NCBI RefSeq assembly: GCF_901709675.1
Contig: NC_051108.1
Coordinates: 7,238,631 to 7,302,630 of the forward strand
Direction: 5' to 3'
Source: Syngnathus acus
Taxonomy: Eukaryota > Chordata > Actinopteri > Syngnathiformes > Syngnathidae
DNA: 64,000 bases
The translations under genes and the position numbers were made by a program. Each line of letters begins with the position of its first letter. Position 1 is the first letter of the stretch. The notes under the pieces were generated by a model. That model saw nothing but the letters and a program-made list of their open reading frames with translations. It was not told where the DNA came from and made no database searches. This document shows, piece after piece, positions 44,189 to 55,846 of this stretch.

Positions 44189-46689
44189 TTGTACTATGCC
44201 TTCCTCGCCCCACCGCTCCTTTCTTTTATCTACGTCCACCCCCTTGTTGGTTCTTCTCTGTTGATTTGATATTTTTTGTTCCTTTCCCCCTCACCGCATT
44301 ATTTGTTGCCAAGGTTACCAAAAAGCACAGGGGAAAACGCTTCACTTACCTGCCACGTTCCCGTGACCCTTAACGCCCCACGGAATAAGTCCCGGTAAAA
44401 GGTGAGCCTGTGATTTGTTGCGAGTGCATTCAAAGTGTTGCTCTTATTTCAGCTGAAAAAAAAAGTTCGATTATTTTCAAAATTGTTCAGCCGTAAATGA
44501 TTTATGATTGTTGATGTTGGCTATACGGTAGTGATAGTAAACCTCAGCAACCTTTGTGTCCAGATTTAACCTTGCTTGTAAATATATTTTGGCTTCAGAA
44601 GAGCTTAGAACAGCCGTCAGCTCTTTGCTGTTCAAAAACATGTTACATACCCAACCCCCACCCCTGCTGTCATCGCCCAAAGCGGGGGACTGTTTGTTTT
44701 TATCCCTGCCTTTAACTCCTTCAGGGCCCGTGTTCTCATTTATTAGGGAACGGCAACAGGTGGACGCTTGCGAACGAACAAATTCCGACGCCTCCGATGT
44801 TTTCCAACAGCAGGGCCCCCGGCGATTAGAGGACGGGAATTAGCAAATGAGCGGTGGGGCGGATAAGGCAGACAGTAGCAACTGTCAGGCACGGGTTCGA
44901 CTTACAGCAGGATGCCCCTGACATTCCAGGCGTTTGTCGCATTTAAACATCCTGGACGTTAGGAGTCATTCCCGGAATATTTCCTCACTTGACGTAATAA
45001 TTGGGGATGAGGTTACAACGGATTAATGACATTTCCATGCTATTCAATGGGGAAAGGTGATTTGAGATACAGTACAAGTGTTTTGAGTTACGAGTACGGT
45101 TGCGGAACAAACAAAGCTAGTCTCTCAAGGCGGGTGCAGTATATTGTGGATTTCCACCTCATGTGGGTGGGTGTGGAATGTTACCCCGGTGATAAACGGG
45201 GGTCTGACTGTATTAAATTAAATATAATTAGCCACTCACTTGGCGTCTATTGGAAAAAACGCTTAGGGTCACAAGACAAAATCTGCCCGGACGCCTGCGA
45301 GCGGAGTAGTAACAGAGAAGCCGATTGGCTTGGAGACGTCGGCGGGCTTAAATAGCTAAGTAAACACTTACTCTCGCTCCCACCCCACCTATGAATAATT
45401 TTAGCCAGGATGCTGGTGACGACAGTTGTCCTATTGGAGTCTTCAGATGCTGGAATAAATTTGACATTATGATATTGGAGCCCCTCGCAAGCTCCGCCTT
45501 CACAGATAAAGGAGGAGGAGGTTGTTTACTCTTTTGTTCAATGACTTGACCTCAATGTGGGGGTCTGACTTTGGGGTGAGGTAGGAGCGGGCGGGAGGGG
45601 GCTCTTTAAAATGAACCCACCCAGCTTTACGTAACACTAGAGAGGAAAAACAAGGGGACTGGGAGTGCAGACATACACTTGAAGGATTCAAGGCAAGCGG
45701 GGGTGACTCAGAACCAGGGACTAGACCCGATTGGGGGATTTACTGGACTGAAAGGACAACTAATCTTTAAGTTTTCACCTGGAACAAGGTTGGTAGTCAT
45801 TTTGATTGTTGGCAAATTTCTAATTGGTATTTGGGGTGAGAGAACTGGTCTTTGGTCAATCACTAAGGGCATATAGACCATTAAACAATTCACACCCGTG
45901 TTCATGCATATCGACGATATCAAAGTTCAGTGACCCTAACATGCATCATTTTGGAACATGGGTGCTATTTCAAGACCACTTTTGGCCATAGTAAATAAAT
46001 GTAGAAATAATATAAATTGTACATAGATATCTAAATATTATGAGCGGATTCAATGTTTTTTCCTCACAGTTTTGGTCTACACATGGAATGCATTTTTTGT
46101 TACGGCCATGTTTATTTTTATAAGCTACATTCCACTGTAATCCGATTGTTATGCAATTTTCCCAAAAATCATTATAATTGCTGTCAATCTGAGAATTTTC
46201 TCATCTGAAATTATGACTCCTTAAAAAAGCAGCAGTGGTCACATGCGAAATATTAATGACATGAGCACCAGGAAAGCCTGGTGTCATGCTTCAGGCCTCA
46301 TGTGTGCGCTCATGGGAAATGGCCGCTGGGACGCATGCCTGGCGAGGTTTTCTTGCTATGTGGCGAAGTGTGCGCTCATGTGAGGGAGGGGGTGGCTAAA
46401 ACGGTGTCACATACTATAGTGCCTCCGGCGGTGTGCACACACACCGCCGGACGTGTGCACAATTGCTGTGTTTTAAACAAATTCATCAAAAAAAAATTTT
46501 AACATATTGGTGACTTCTGTTTTATTTCAAAAGCCAATGTTTTTGTCTTTCTAGTGTTTCCCCGAGTCAGCCATCTATCACTGTGGTGCACTGCGGCATC
46601 CCTGCCATCACTAACAGACGAGGGAAGTGAAACACAATCGCCATAATAAAAAAAAAAGGGGGCCCTCAGGGTGTCGCCTGACCCGCGCC
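44189..46689. other. Interval between soga3 and the KIAA0408 orthologue
   Basis: No additional exon could be supported. A short perfect GC-rich palindrome (CCGGCGGTGTG/CACACCGCCGG) lies near 46425-46450. In humans this interval is crossed by a SOGA3-KIAA0408 readthrough transcript, as I remember it. The same could happen here because both genes are on the + strand 2.5 kb apart. Confidence 0.4.
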
Positions 46690-49038
46690 ATGGCGGCTAT
46701 TGATCTGGAGCGCGGGCTAGAACACGGCGAGCGAGGCTGGGGGAAAGCGAGGCCTGAGATGATGGACAACTTTGACTCTGAGATGCAAGAGTGGGAGGAC
46801 CAGCTGCAGGACATTCAGAGGAAAATCGAGGAGGTGACGACTCGACTTGAATATGCACGTCACTCGCTCTTCTGTGGCCAAGACGTGTACTGATTGACCA
46901 TCACGTGTTTGTCAACCGGATGTCAAATTAACTTTTAGCAGTCCAAACAATCATAGTGAACACACAATATTCAAAGGCCGGGTTCTTCACTGTCGGGAAG
47001 TATCAGAAGCTCAAGACCAAGTTAAAATAAATAGTTAAGTAATAGTATATAATAAATGAACTTCTAAAATAATATGCGTATGTATAATAGAATGCGCTGC
47101 TGGTGTGTGTGTGTCCTATTAGCGTGCTGGCACCAGTGTTGCGGCAACGATATCGACAAATGTTCACAGGATAATTAAAACGCGCGCTGACAGACTCGCT
47201 AAACGCTGTCAGACTCGCACGCGCATACTTTGAAAGCCGATCCTGACGCAAGTACGTTGGTTGCCATGTAGAATATCATGCGGGGATTGCGACAAGCCGA
47301 GCGGCAAATTACAACGGGCAATAATCTATGTTCCTTTTTCACGTTTCAGCTGTACAATGAGGTCCAAGCACGTCGGGGAGGAAACGGCGCTGCCCCAGAC
47401 AACCACAATAACATCGACGTTGGCCTCAGAAACCACGGTGACGGCATTTTTACACATGCCCATCAACGCGACGGTCACCTTGGCAACGACCACCCCGCAG
47501 GCCACCGGAACGGAGACATCGGAGACTTTCTGCAGGACTACCTCGGCCACAGCAAGCACGTGAATCAGAAGAACAATGGCGCTCGCCACGTGGTAAGCAC
47601 TAAGACAAATTTGAAAAGACTCTGAAATATAGTAATAGTCATACAAAGATGACGGCGATGAAAGGGAATGTGGTCACTGGTCCCAAAGTGGCACACTTAT
47701 TTAAAGCCTTGACTGACAGATGCAGGTAGACTATTTTGAAAGGCATGCTTGCTTCTCTTTCAGCACTTCAGCGACACCATCAAAGTGAGTCAGGATTTGC
47801 CCGTGTACCAGGACGAGAGTAGAAGAAGAACAGCAAGTCAAAGGTACAGAAGATTACTTTCTTCCAGATATCCCACATATTATTTTTGTACACACTGACT
47901 GTATCCCGTTCTGATTTCCTCTATGGTCTTTCTCAATCCAGAGTGGGACATGAGCAGTTTTTGGGAACTTTTGAGGAGCTGGAAAACCGAAAGAACAGAG
48001 CACCTCATGCAAAGAGTTGCCCCAACAAAGAAAACTCGGTCACCAAGCCCCCTCTGGGACAGAAGGAAGCATCCCCGCCTCGCTCCACCGCTCAGCCCAT
48101 GACAGCGGAATCGCCGACTACAGAAAGAAAGTCCTACGGCCCCGGTGTGCTGGGTGACAAGAAGTTGGGCAGCCCGTCCATTCTTAGAAAGTTTGGGGCT
48201 ATGCTCCACGAGAATGAGGGCAAAACGCTCACAGATGCGGGCGTGGTGACTTCAGAGGTAAAGTGCCTCAGTCCCGGATGCCAGCGCAGGGGGGCTGCAA
48301 CAGGGCCTGTCAAGATCCCCCCCCAAAAGTGCAATTCTGAAGTGGAACACTGGGGATCAGAACCCACAAGACATCACCACAAGGACCTGCGAGGAGGATC
48401 CCAGACCAGAGCGCAGGTTCCCGGGAGCCCGAGGAACAGGCCCAGGTCCAACAGTGCGGCAGACAGGGACAGATCGAGAAGCCGTCAGGGGGAGCCCAAC
48501 ATGGACTACAGGATCCACAGGGGCAGGTTGGGGGGTCAGTCAGAGTTTCCTGGTTCCAGAAGAGATGAAGGACTCATTGAGTTGCTGGACATGCTGAAGA
48601 TCCAACACGAGTACACTTCCAGGGCCTACAAGACCAATCCACAGCAGGTATGTTCTCCGGTGTCTTGAGCTTCTTTCACACTGTCATACAAAAGTGGCCT
48701 TGCGTCTTTTGTCATTTTTTCCTCACAAGAAAACTGACCGGTCTTCTTTCCTCTTCATCCAGGTAAACCCACCCCAGTGGTCCTCGGAGCCCAAGACGAG
48801 TTTCTCCCGGCCCGCCCGGCCGGCCAACCAGCGTCCTCCTTCCAGATGGGCGAGCAGAACGCCGAGCACTGTCATCGCGGCCCCCATGGGCCCTAACTAC
48901 CGGCCTCCGAGCCCTCTCGTCCGGCCTCCGAGCCCTCTCGTCCGGCCCCCTACCCCCAAGATCAGAACCCCCAGCCCAGCCCTCAAGCTCCGACCGGCCG
49001 TTGGCTACTCGCGCCCCGCCGAGACCGTCATCATGTGA
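46690..49038 (+). CDS. Orthologue of uncharacterised protein KIAA0408
   Basis: Five exons, 46690-46833, 47350-47592, 47764-47843, 47942-48647 and 48763-49038, give 482 residues in one frame. The N-terminus (MMDNFDSEMQEWEDQLQDIQ, RKIEELYNEV) matches the short acidic helix opening KIAA0408, where a QFDNERKEWE-type helix is followed by KIEELCREV. The middle is hydrophilic and probably disordered. LLDMLKIQHEY matches the HLEMLQMEQQF region. The C-terminal block FSRPARPANQRPPSRWASRT is almost the same as the human one, which makes the identification firm. After it comes a Pro-rich tandem of seven-residue units (RPPSPLV, twice, then RPPTPKI and RTPSPAL) not remembered from the human protein. The fish protein is shorter than the human one (about 690). 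Function unknown; it follows soga3 as on human 6q22. Confidence 0.88.
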
Positions 49039-49575
49039 TCGCGTTACATTTCCCGGGACTTTCTATCCATGCCACATTCTGTGTTAATACCATGGACGGC
49101 GCGACGAAGAAGTTCATTCAGAGTACGGAAAGTCCTTTGAGAATTTATTCAATCCATATCCTTAATATTTACCTTGAGGGCTACGTGCACGTACACGAAC
49201 CTTAAACTGGATATCAAAGATACCAAACAAACGCTTAAACGACTTTCCGTATTTGAGTGCTAGCTAACATTCTTCATCATCTCTTGTTTTTTTTTTCACT
49301 TGGTCAACATGTCAAATTTTTGTTTAGCTGCTGCCCCCTTTAATCCACGTTTCTGTCCTTTTGTTGTTGTTTTTTTATGGCATTTCATTCATTTCTATTT
49401 ATGTACTTAAGGATATTGCATGCAGCCCAAATTTCATGGGCGGCAATGTGCTGTTAACATAACAGTGTGACTTCCAGTTTTATGTTGTCAAAGTATACAT
49501 ATACAATATTTATTATGTCCAAACTACTCATGTGATGACTATGATATGCCTTCATGTATTTTTTTTTGTCTTGGT

Positions 49576-49581
49576 AATAAA
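49576..49581 (+). terminator. Poly(A) signal of the KIAA0408 orthologue
   Basis: AATAAA 540 bases after the stop codon, followed by a T-rich stretch. Confidence 0.55.
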
Positions 49582-49599
49582 TGTAGTAATTTGACAAGT

Positions 49600-50351
49600 C
49601 TTTTTTTTATTTTTATTGAAACATTACATAAATCTGATAAGAGTACTGGGGCCTTACTGTAAAACTTGACATGAAGTAAAAAAAAAAAGTTAAAAATGTA
49701 ATATTAAGGATTAGACTGCTTCTAAAAATAACTATCATAATATTATTTATTTTCTCGCAATTGTATAAATAATCTCATAATAATTTTATGGTACATCAAA
49801 GTCCATGATGGTGATTAATACATACCAATTAATGCATTCCTCTTTCGTTACATTACTCATCCTGCCGGCGCTGTGTGGCAACACGGGGACAGAAATAGCG
49901 AGCGTGACGCGTGTTTTGGTGCCAGAAATCTTAGCCCACTTGCTTGGGAGGGCGGTATAAATAAAGAGCGCGAGGGTGTGAGGGGGACTTTGCTCGCTCA
50001 TTGGTCGCTCAGCTCTCGTTAAATCAATACAGAATGTGTGCGGTGACAAAAATGTCAAAGTGACGGAATTTATTACAAAGTTCAGTCATGTGCTGCACCA
50101 GATGGAATCTTCTAAATTCCCGCCTCCCTCAAGCGTCCATATTGCAGGCTGGCACCTCCTCAGGCAGCACGGGGGTATTTTAACGAGGGGTCCCATTGGC
50201 CCTTCTCGCCCCTCATCTGACCCTCGCTTCGTTCTTGGAAAGTTGACAGCGTGTAGTTTATTTGCTGCTGTCACGTCGACATCTGATTTATGCTTCGATT
50301 TACAGATGCGAGAGGTGGACGGCAGGGATTTTTTTTTTTTTTATATAATTC
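49600..50351. other. Non-coding interval before the mobile-element cluster
   Basis: AT-rich at first, then a GC-richer stretch. No coding exon or clear repeat boundary seen. Confidence 0.4.
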
Positions 50352-50363
50352 AAGTTATTCTGG

Positions 50364-50730
50364 ATGCGGCTCGGTGGGGCACTGGGTAGCACGTCCGCTT
50401 CACAGGTAGGAGGGTGCGGGTTCAATTCCACCTCCGGCCCTCCCTGTGCGGAGTTTGCATGTTCTCCCCGGGCCCGCGTGGGTTTTCTCCGGGTACTCCG
50501 GTTTCCTCCCACATCCCAAAAACATGCTTGGTAGGCCGATTGAAGACTCCAAATTGTCCCTAGGTGTGAGTGCGAGTGCAAATGGTTGTTTGTCTCTGTG
50601 TGCCCTGCGATCGGCTGGCAACCGGTTCAGGGTGTCCCCCGCCTACTGCCCGATGACGGCTGGGATAGGCTCCAGCACGCCCGCGACCCCCGTGGGGACT
50701 AAGCTGTTCGGAAAATGGATGGATAGATGG
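50364..50730 (+). mobile_element. tRNA-derived SINE with L2-type tail
   Basis: The 5' head is tRNA-like, with a B-box GGTTCAATTCC near 50419. The conserved fish core follows (TTTGCATGTTCTCCCC, GGTTTTCTCCGGGTACTCCG). The 3' end has the L2-LINE tail (GGGATAGGCTCCAGC) running into GGAT repeats. It is bounded by a perfect 12-base duplication, aagttattctgg, at 50352-50363 and 50731-50742, so both ends are certain and the insertion is fairly young. A related copy is at 63321-63682 on the other strand. Confidence 0.9.
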
Positions 50731-50748
50731 AAGTTATTCTGGGGTTTT

Positions 50749-51700
50749 GAGATTCAAGATTCAAGAGTTTTTATTCGCCATGTTTGAGCGTGCCAAACAA
50801 GGAATTTGACTTCGGTAAAACACACCCTCTGTTCAACATATAGGTGACTAACAACACTCAGGACATGTGAATAATGGCAAAAACAGTGTAGACAAATTCA
50901 AAAGGTGTGAAGAGCAGGATGTTATTGCACAGTAATGCCTCTGAGACTCTATGAGTGGTGTGAGTTCATCAGAGCAACAGCCTGGGGGAAGAAGCTGTCT
51001 CGGTGTCTGCTGGTTTTGGCGTACCGAGCTCTATAACGCCGTCCGGAGGGGAGTAGTTCAAACAGACTGCAACCTGGGTGAGAAGGGTCTGTAGAGATGT
51101 TCCTTGCACGTTTCCTGGTCCTGGACAGGTACAAGTCTTGGATAGAAGGGAGGTTGATTCCAATGATCTTTTCTGCAGTCCTGATTGTCCGTTGCAGTCT
51201 GTGCTTGTCTTGTTTGGAGGCTGATCCAAACCAGACAGTGATGGAGGTGCAGAGGACAGACTGGATGATGGCAGTGTAGAAGGTCTTCAGAAGCTCTCGC
51301 GGCAGGTTGAACTTCTTGAGCTGTCTCAGGAAGTACAGCCTCTGCTGGGCCTTCTCCCGGACAGAGTCTATGTGGCCGGTCCATTTCAGGTCCCGAGAGA
51401 TTGTGGTTCCCAGGAACTTGAAGGTGTCTGTGGAGAGAATAGTATTACTGCGGATAGTGAGGGGTAAAAGTGGTGAAGGGTCTCGCCTGAAATCCACTGT
51501 CATCTCCACGGTCTTGAGCGGGTTCAGCTCCAGATGGTTTTGGTTGCACCAGTGGACCAGCCGCTCCACCTCCTGTCTGTACGCAGTCTCATCACCGTCC
51601 TGGATCAGTCCGATGAGAGTGGTGTCGTCTGCATTCTTCATCAAGATGCCACCTGTGCCTTGTTTAAGTCCACGACACACCCCAGGACTATTTTTTCCCT
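50749..51700 (-). mobile_element. 5'-truncated non-LTR retrotransposon (Rex1/L2-like)
   Basis: The 3' end of a LINE, reading leftward. It carries the end of a reverse transcriptase frame, a short 3' untranslated region with TCAAATTCCTTG, and a GAATCTT-repeat tail near 50751-50768. The 5' part is missing: the sequence breaks off near 51700, where hAT sequence begins. Confidence 0.8.
50949..51680 (-). pseudogene. C-terminal fragment of LINE reverse transcriptase
   Basis: An open frame of about 240 residues begins just before NADDTTLIGLI, the (F/Y)ADD catalytic motif of reverse transcriptase. It continues through thumb-like conserved blocks (FKFLGTTIS, REKAQQRLYFLRQLKKF) to the usual end block DSFFPQAVALMN. 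The endonuclease domain and the palm motifs before ADD are gone, so it is inactive. No frameshift is seen in the remaining part. Confidence 0.8.
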
Positions 51701-51705
51701 TAAAC

Positions 51706-51847
51706 CAGGGGTCATCAACACGGTGCCCGCGGGCACCAGGTCGCCCGTGAGGACCGCATGAGTCGCCCGCAGGACTGTTCTAAAATTATCTCAAATAGCG
51801 GCACTTGTCAGTGAGCTGCATGATGATGCCTGCATCTATTTATTTTA
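51706..51847. mobile_element. Left end of a hAT element, interrupted
   Basis: CAGGGGTCATCAACACGG with a GCCCGCGGGC palindrome is a typical hAT terminus. The element is interrupted at 51848 by the Tigger-like insertion, and I could not identify its right end. Confidence 0.5.
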
Positions 51848-52717
51848 CAGTCAAACCTCGGTTTACGAACGTCCTGGTTCTCGAACAAATCGGAATTTGA
51901 ACAAAGAAAATCGAGATTTTTTTGCTTCGGTTGTCCAACAAAATTCGGGGGTCGAACCTCGCGAGATGAGCCGGGAGGACCCGAGAAAACCCGACCGGGC
52001 GGCCCGGATGCCGACTGACTCCGTTGTCATTGTATTTTCGTTACTTTGAGGATTGTATTAACCCCTAATCATGCCTCCAAAGAAAGCAAGTGGGAGCAGT
52101 AAAGCCATCCTAAAACACAAAGATGCTCTTAAAGCAATGCGACAGTGAGCGCCCGGCGCGCTGCGGTTACGCGATCGGACCAAATTAAGCTCCCTGCGAA
52201 CTTAGGTCCACTTAAATTTTGGAAAATACATCAGGACTTTAAAATTATTTTCTAAATTTTAGCGACGGCTCTGTCACAATAATGCGACCAGCGCGGTGCA
52301 GTTGCGCAGTCGGCGACGCGCTACGGTTGCGCATTCGGCGTTGCGCTGCAGTTGCGCGATCGGACAAAATTTAGCTCCCTGCGCACTTAGGTCCACTTAA
52401 ATTTTGGAAAGTACATCAGGACTTTAAAAATATTTTCTAAATTTCAGCGACGGCTCTGTCACAATAATGCGACCAGCGCGGTGCAGTTGCTCGGTCGGCG
52501 ACGCGCTACGGTTGGGCGTTCGGCGGTGCGCTGCAGTAGCGCGATCGGACAAAAATGCGCAAATCAAAAAATGCTTAAAAAAGGCGGGGGTTTTTTTTGG
52601 AACGGATTAATTGTTTTTCCATTACTTGTAATGGGTAAACATGATTCGGAATTCGAACGATTCACTTCTCGAACACCCTTCTGGAACAGATTGTGTTCGA
52701 AAACCGAGGCTCCACTG
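51848..52717. mobile_element. Second Tigger/pogo-like DNA transposon
   Basis: Left end CAGTCAAACCTCGGTTTACG and right end CGAAAACCGAGGCTCCACTG, with TA on both sides. Shares the GAACAAATCGG and CTCGCGAGATGAGCCG blocks with the element at 12635-13615. Near 52071 a short stretch reads MPPKKASGSSKAILKHKDAL, resembling the start of a Tigger-type transposase, but the frame ends soon after. Confidence 0.75.
52150..52560. repeat. About 2.3 tandem copies of a 180-base unit inside the Tigger-like element
   Basis: TTAGGTCCACTTAAATTTTG, CATCAGGACTTTAAAA and CGACGGCTCTGTCACAATAA each occur twice about 180 bases apart, between GC-rich GCGCTGCAGTTGCGCGATCG-type blocks. Confidence 0.75.
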
Positions 52718-53556
52718 TATTTTATTTCGTGTAGCAACTTGTATATGTTTTTATCGTTACAGTTTAGTAGTTGTTGGCTCGTTGAACTCTTGTTTTGTTA
52801 AATAAAGAGCCGTTTACCAAACCCACGTCTTTCCTTGTACTTTGTTAACGCTACAATATAGTTATATACTAGATCTGTGGAATAACGACGAGGCTGATGT
52901 CAAAGGACGAGGAATTTGATCGATGGATTTAATGATTTGGAGTGATACATATGGTTTGATAATATTATTGCTTATATAATAGTTATTTGATGTATAATTT
53001 ATATATCGTTATATGGGCCTGTGGAATATTTTGAAGTGCAAGCGCCGTCAGCGGCGCGCACCCATTGTTCCCACTATCCCACGGTGACAAGACATAGTAC
53101 ACTTGTATGTATATAGTGTACTATGTCTTGTCACCGTGGGATAGTGGGAACGTAATTTCGATCTCTTTGTGTGTCTTGGCATGTGAAGAAATTGACAATT
53201 AAGCAGACTTTGACTTTGACTTTTAAAGGACGATCGATGGATTTAATGAATTGGAGTGACACAGATCGTTTTATAAACGTGTTATTTATGTAATAGTTTT
53301 TTTAATAACTCTGAATGTTACGTCAGACCTGTTCTCAGCTCTTCGTTTGTGTTTATGTCACGTTAGCATACCTATCGTTTAGCCTGTTGTTGCTCGTTCA
53401 TGTCTGTTCTTGGTGTTGGATTTTGTCGAATAAATTTCCCCCAAAATACGACTTATACTCCGGAGCGACTTATATATGTTTTTTTTTCACGTTATTGTGC
53501 ATTTTATGGCTAATGCAACCTATACTCCGGAGCGACTTTTAGTCCGAAAAATACGG
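52718..53556. mobile_element. Remnant of a TA-flanked DNA transposon with a LINE tail inserted
   Basis: The right end (GGAGCGACTTTTAGTCCGAA then ATACGG, TA) and an internal GACTTATACTCCGGAGCGAC repeat are typical of a common vertebrate element with CCGTATTTTTCGG ends. Two diverged direct copies of a block (GATCGATGGATTTAATGA) lie near 52918 and 53229, either side of the LINE-tail insertion. The left end was not found. Confidence 0.45.
53067..53151. repeat. Perfect palindrome: 37-base arms, 11-base loop
   Basis: Left arm 53067-53103 and right arm 53115-53151 are exact reverse complements around an 11-base loop. The right arm runs directly into a LINE-like 3' tail ending in GACTTTGACTTTGAC near 53220. 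Confidence 0.97.
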
Positions 53557-53557
53557 T

Positions 53558-54969
53558 ATATAGCTGCAAGCGCTGAAAGTGAGCAACTGAATGCCAGGCT
53601 GGTGCCAGGCAGACTCCACAGCCTCCATTCATATCTTCAGCGCCACCGTGATAATGGCCACGACATCTGTTGAGTGTGAGGTCCAGACGGCTGACATAGC
53701 GTCTCCTCGCCGGTCCGAGGTCCCTCGTGTGTCCTCTGCCCCCTGAACGTTACTAGCGAGGCAAAACCTCAGCATAAAACTAGTAGCCAGCCCACTTCTC
53801 GTGGCACGAGTGAAATTCTACTGGGGGTCTTGAGACTCCCTGGCCTCTCTGTTAAAATAGAAAACATTTCCCCCCCTTTGAAAGACGAGCGGCTACATCT
53901 CGTCTTTCAAAACAACAGCGTCCCGAGGGCACGATGGGGGTTGATCTTGTCGGATTAACCAGTGTTGCCCGGCAGAGGAAGCTCGGGCTACTTGTCATGT
54001 GACAAATGACCATTTAGAATTTTGGATTGTGGGCAGCGAGTGTGACGACGTATGATTCCTCACACATTTAGCTCGGGGGAATCGAGCACACCGAAGAATA
54101 GCGTCTGGCACGGCGGCCGGGTCTCTTTCGTAAACGCGTGATATCTACCATCGGACCAATCGCAATCGGGCATGACATTAACGCGACGGTTTAACGCTTC
54201 ATGTTTTTGTCTCAAGTCAAGATGGCGTCATGGCTTTTTGCAACATGGCTTCTTTCAGTCCCATGACATATGTAGCTAATTATATTCGCATTACCTACAC
54301 TGAAGCTTAATAAGAATAATGTATTGGAGAACGCAAACATGAGGCAGCGGAACCCGGCAGGGATCGTAACCAAGATGATATCAGCGCCGCGTTGTTCTAA
54401 ATCCAGTGTCTGTAAATACTCAGTTTGACAGATTGATGGGATACATCAAAATATGACGCCGCCAAGACACCCCGGTGAGTGTCGCTTAGCGCAGCGGCCC
54501 GCTCCCAACAAGTCAGAGGCCCTTGCCAAGGCCCAGTTACACTATGTACCGATGCAACTAAACAGATTGGGCCTCTCATGAATTTATTTCCATAACACAT
54601 GAAAACTATCTGCTCTTCATTTTTCCTAATTGACAATGTATTGTGAATGAACATGACGTCTGAAATGATTGATTTGTCTAAATGAAGCCCCTTAACTCAC
54701 GTCTGCAGAGTTCTTGGCTTCAGAGGACGTCTCGCTCTATTTGTTTTTTTTAACTGAAACTCCCATACTTTGCTGTCATCATCGTCCAATCTGCGCGTGC
54801 TACACCCAGAATATCGTCTTTAAGATTCGAGATGTCATCATCGCGTTGATGCCATCGCCGTTATAAATGGTTCGGTACCGGGCGGTTTAGCGAGGCGCGT
54901 CACTTGATAGGCGCCAATGCCGTTCGCCTAGTGAGGTCATCCCTGGCTACTGCAGGCGTGAAACGGACC

Positions 54970-55045
<76 letters not shown>

Positions 55046-55629
55046 CCCTTGACATAGACACACGTTTTGAAATGCTGCGGCGATGACAGATCTAAAGCAG
55101 TTGTAGCTTTATGCCCGTCTTTGAGAGTGCATAATTTAGCACGATTAAAGTCATAAATAATCGCACACAATAAAGCTATATGCAGTACGCAGGTGGCGAA
55201 AGATGCGTGACAGGACTATTTGCAGGACGTTGGGATACTCAATACTGTGGATTTTCCGCAATGTGTAGAGAGAGGAGGCCCCGGAACACAACATGAAGGC
55301 CTCTTGGCTAAAATTTGGAGAAATACGGATTGAAGCAATGAATTTTGTTTAACGCAGTTTGTTGTAAGACTTCGGTGCAAATCAAAACATGCAAAACAAC
55401 AACAAGCTCAAGCTTATATGTTGCACTCCACGCGGGGCACTTAGGGCGCAGACGTGGGTGTGATAGCACGTGTAAAATGTCCCCAGCCTGTCTGTCTGTT
55501 ATGCGGCCATATCATGTATGACTGCACTGTAAATATACCACATACATCACGTCATTCTGTCATTTTGACACGGCCATCCCATCATGTCTTTGTCCCTTCT
55601 TATAAGCCCCGACATCACGCACCTGCTGT
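53558..55629. other. Non-coding interval with CA microsatellite
   Basis: No coding exon seen. A short foldback (AAAGACGAG/CTCGTCTTT) lies near 53879-53910. The CA repeat is listed separately. Confidence 0.4.
54971..55046. repeat. (CA)n microsatellite
   Basis: More than 30 CA units, nearly uninterrupted, with one GC variant near the right end. Confidence 0.97.
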
Positions 55630-55637
55630 CCTAACAT

Positions 55638-55838
55638 CAGGGGTCTCAAACTCCAGTCCTCGAGGGCCGCATTCCTACATGTTTTCCAAGTTTCCCTCGT
55701 TAAACACACCTGATTCAAATGATCAGTTCATCCTCACGTTCTGCAGGAGCATGATAATTCAATCAGGTGTGTTTAACGAGGGAAACTTGGAAAACATGTC
55801 GGAATGCGGCCCCCGAGGACTGGAGTTTGAGACCCCTG
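55638..55838. mobile_element. Palindromic hAT-type MITE, 201 bases
   Basis: Ends CAGGGGTCTCAAACTCCAG and CTGGAGTTTGAGACCCCTG. Inverted similarity continues almost to the centre. Perfect 8-base duplications cctaacat flank it (55630-55637, 55839-55846). Shares the ACACACCTGATTCAAAT core with the MITE at 62463-62675. Confidence 0.92.
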
Positions 55839-55846
55839 CCTAACAT

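Noticed and set aside
47261-47563. Thr-rich 100-codon + strand frame
   Set aside because: It is a frame-shifted reading of the KIAA0408 second exon (47350-47592), whose true frame joins to its neighbours.
54904-55170. Open frames on both strands through the CA repeat
   Set aside because: Frames are produced by the dinucleotide repeat itself (Thr-His and Val-Cys runs).
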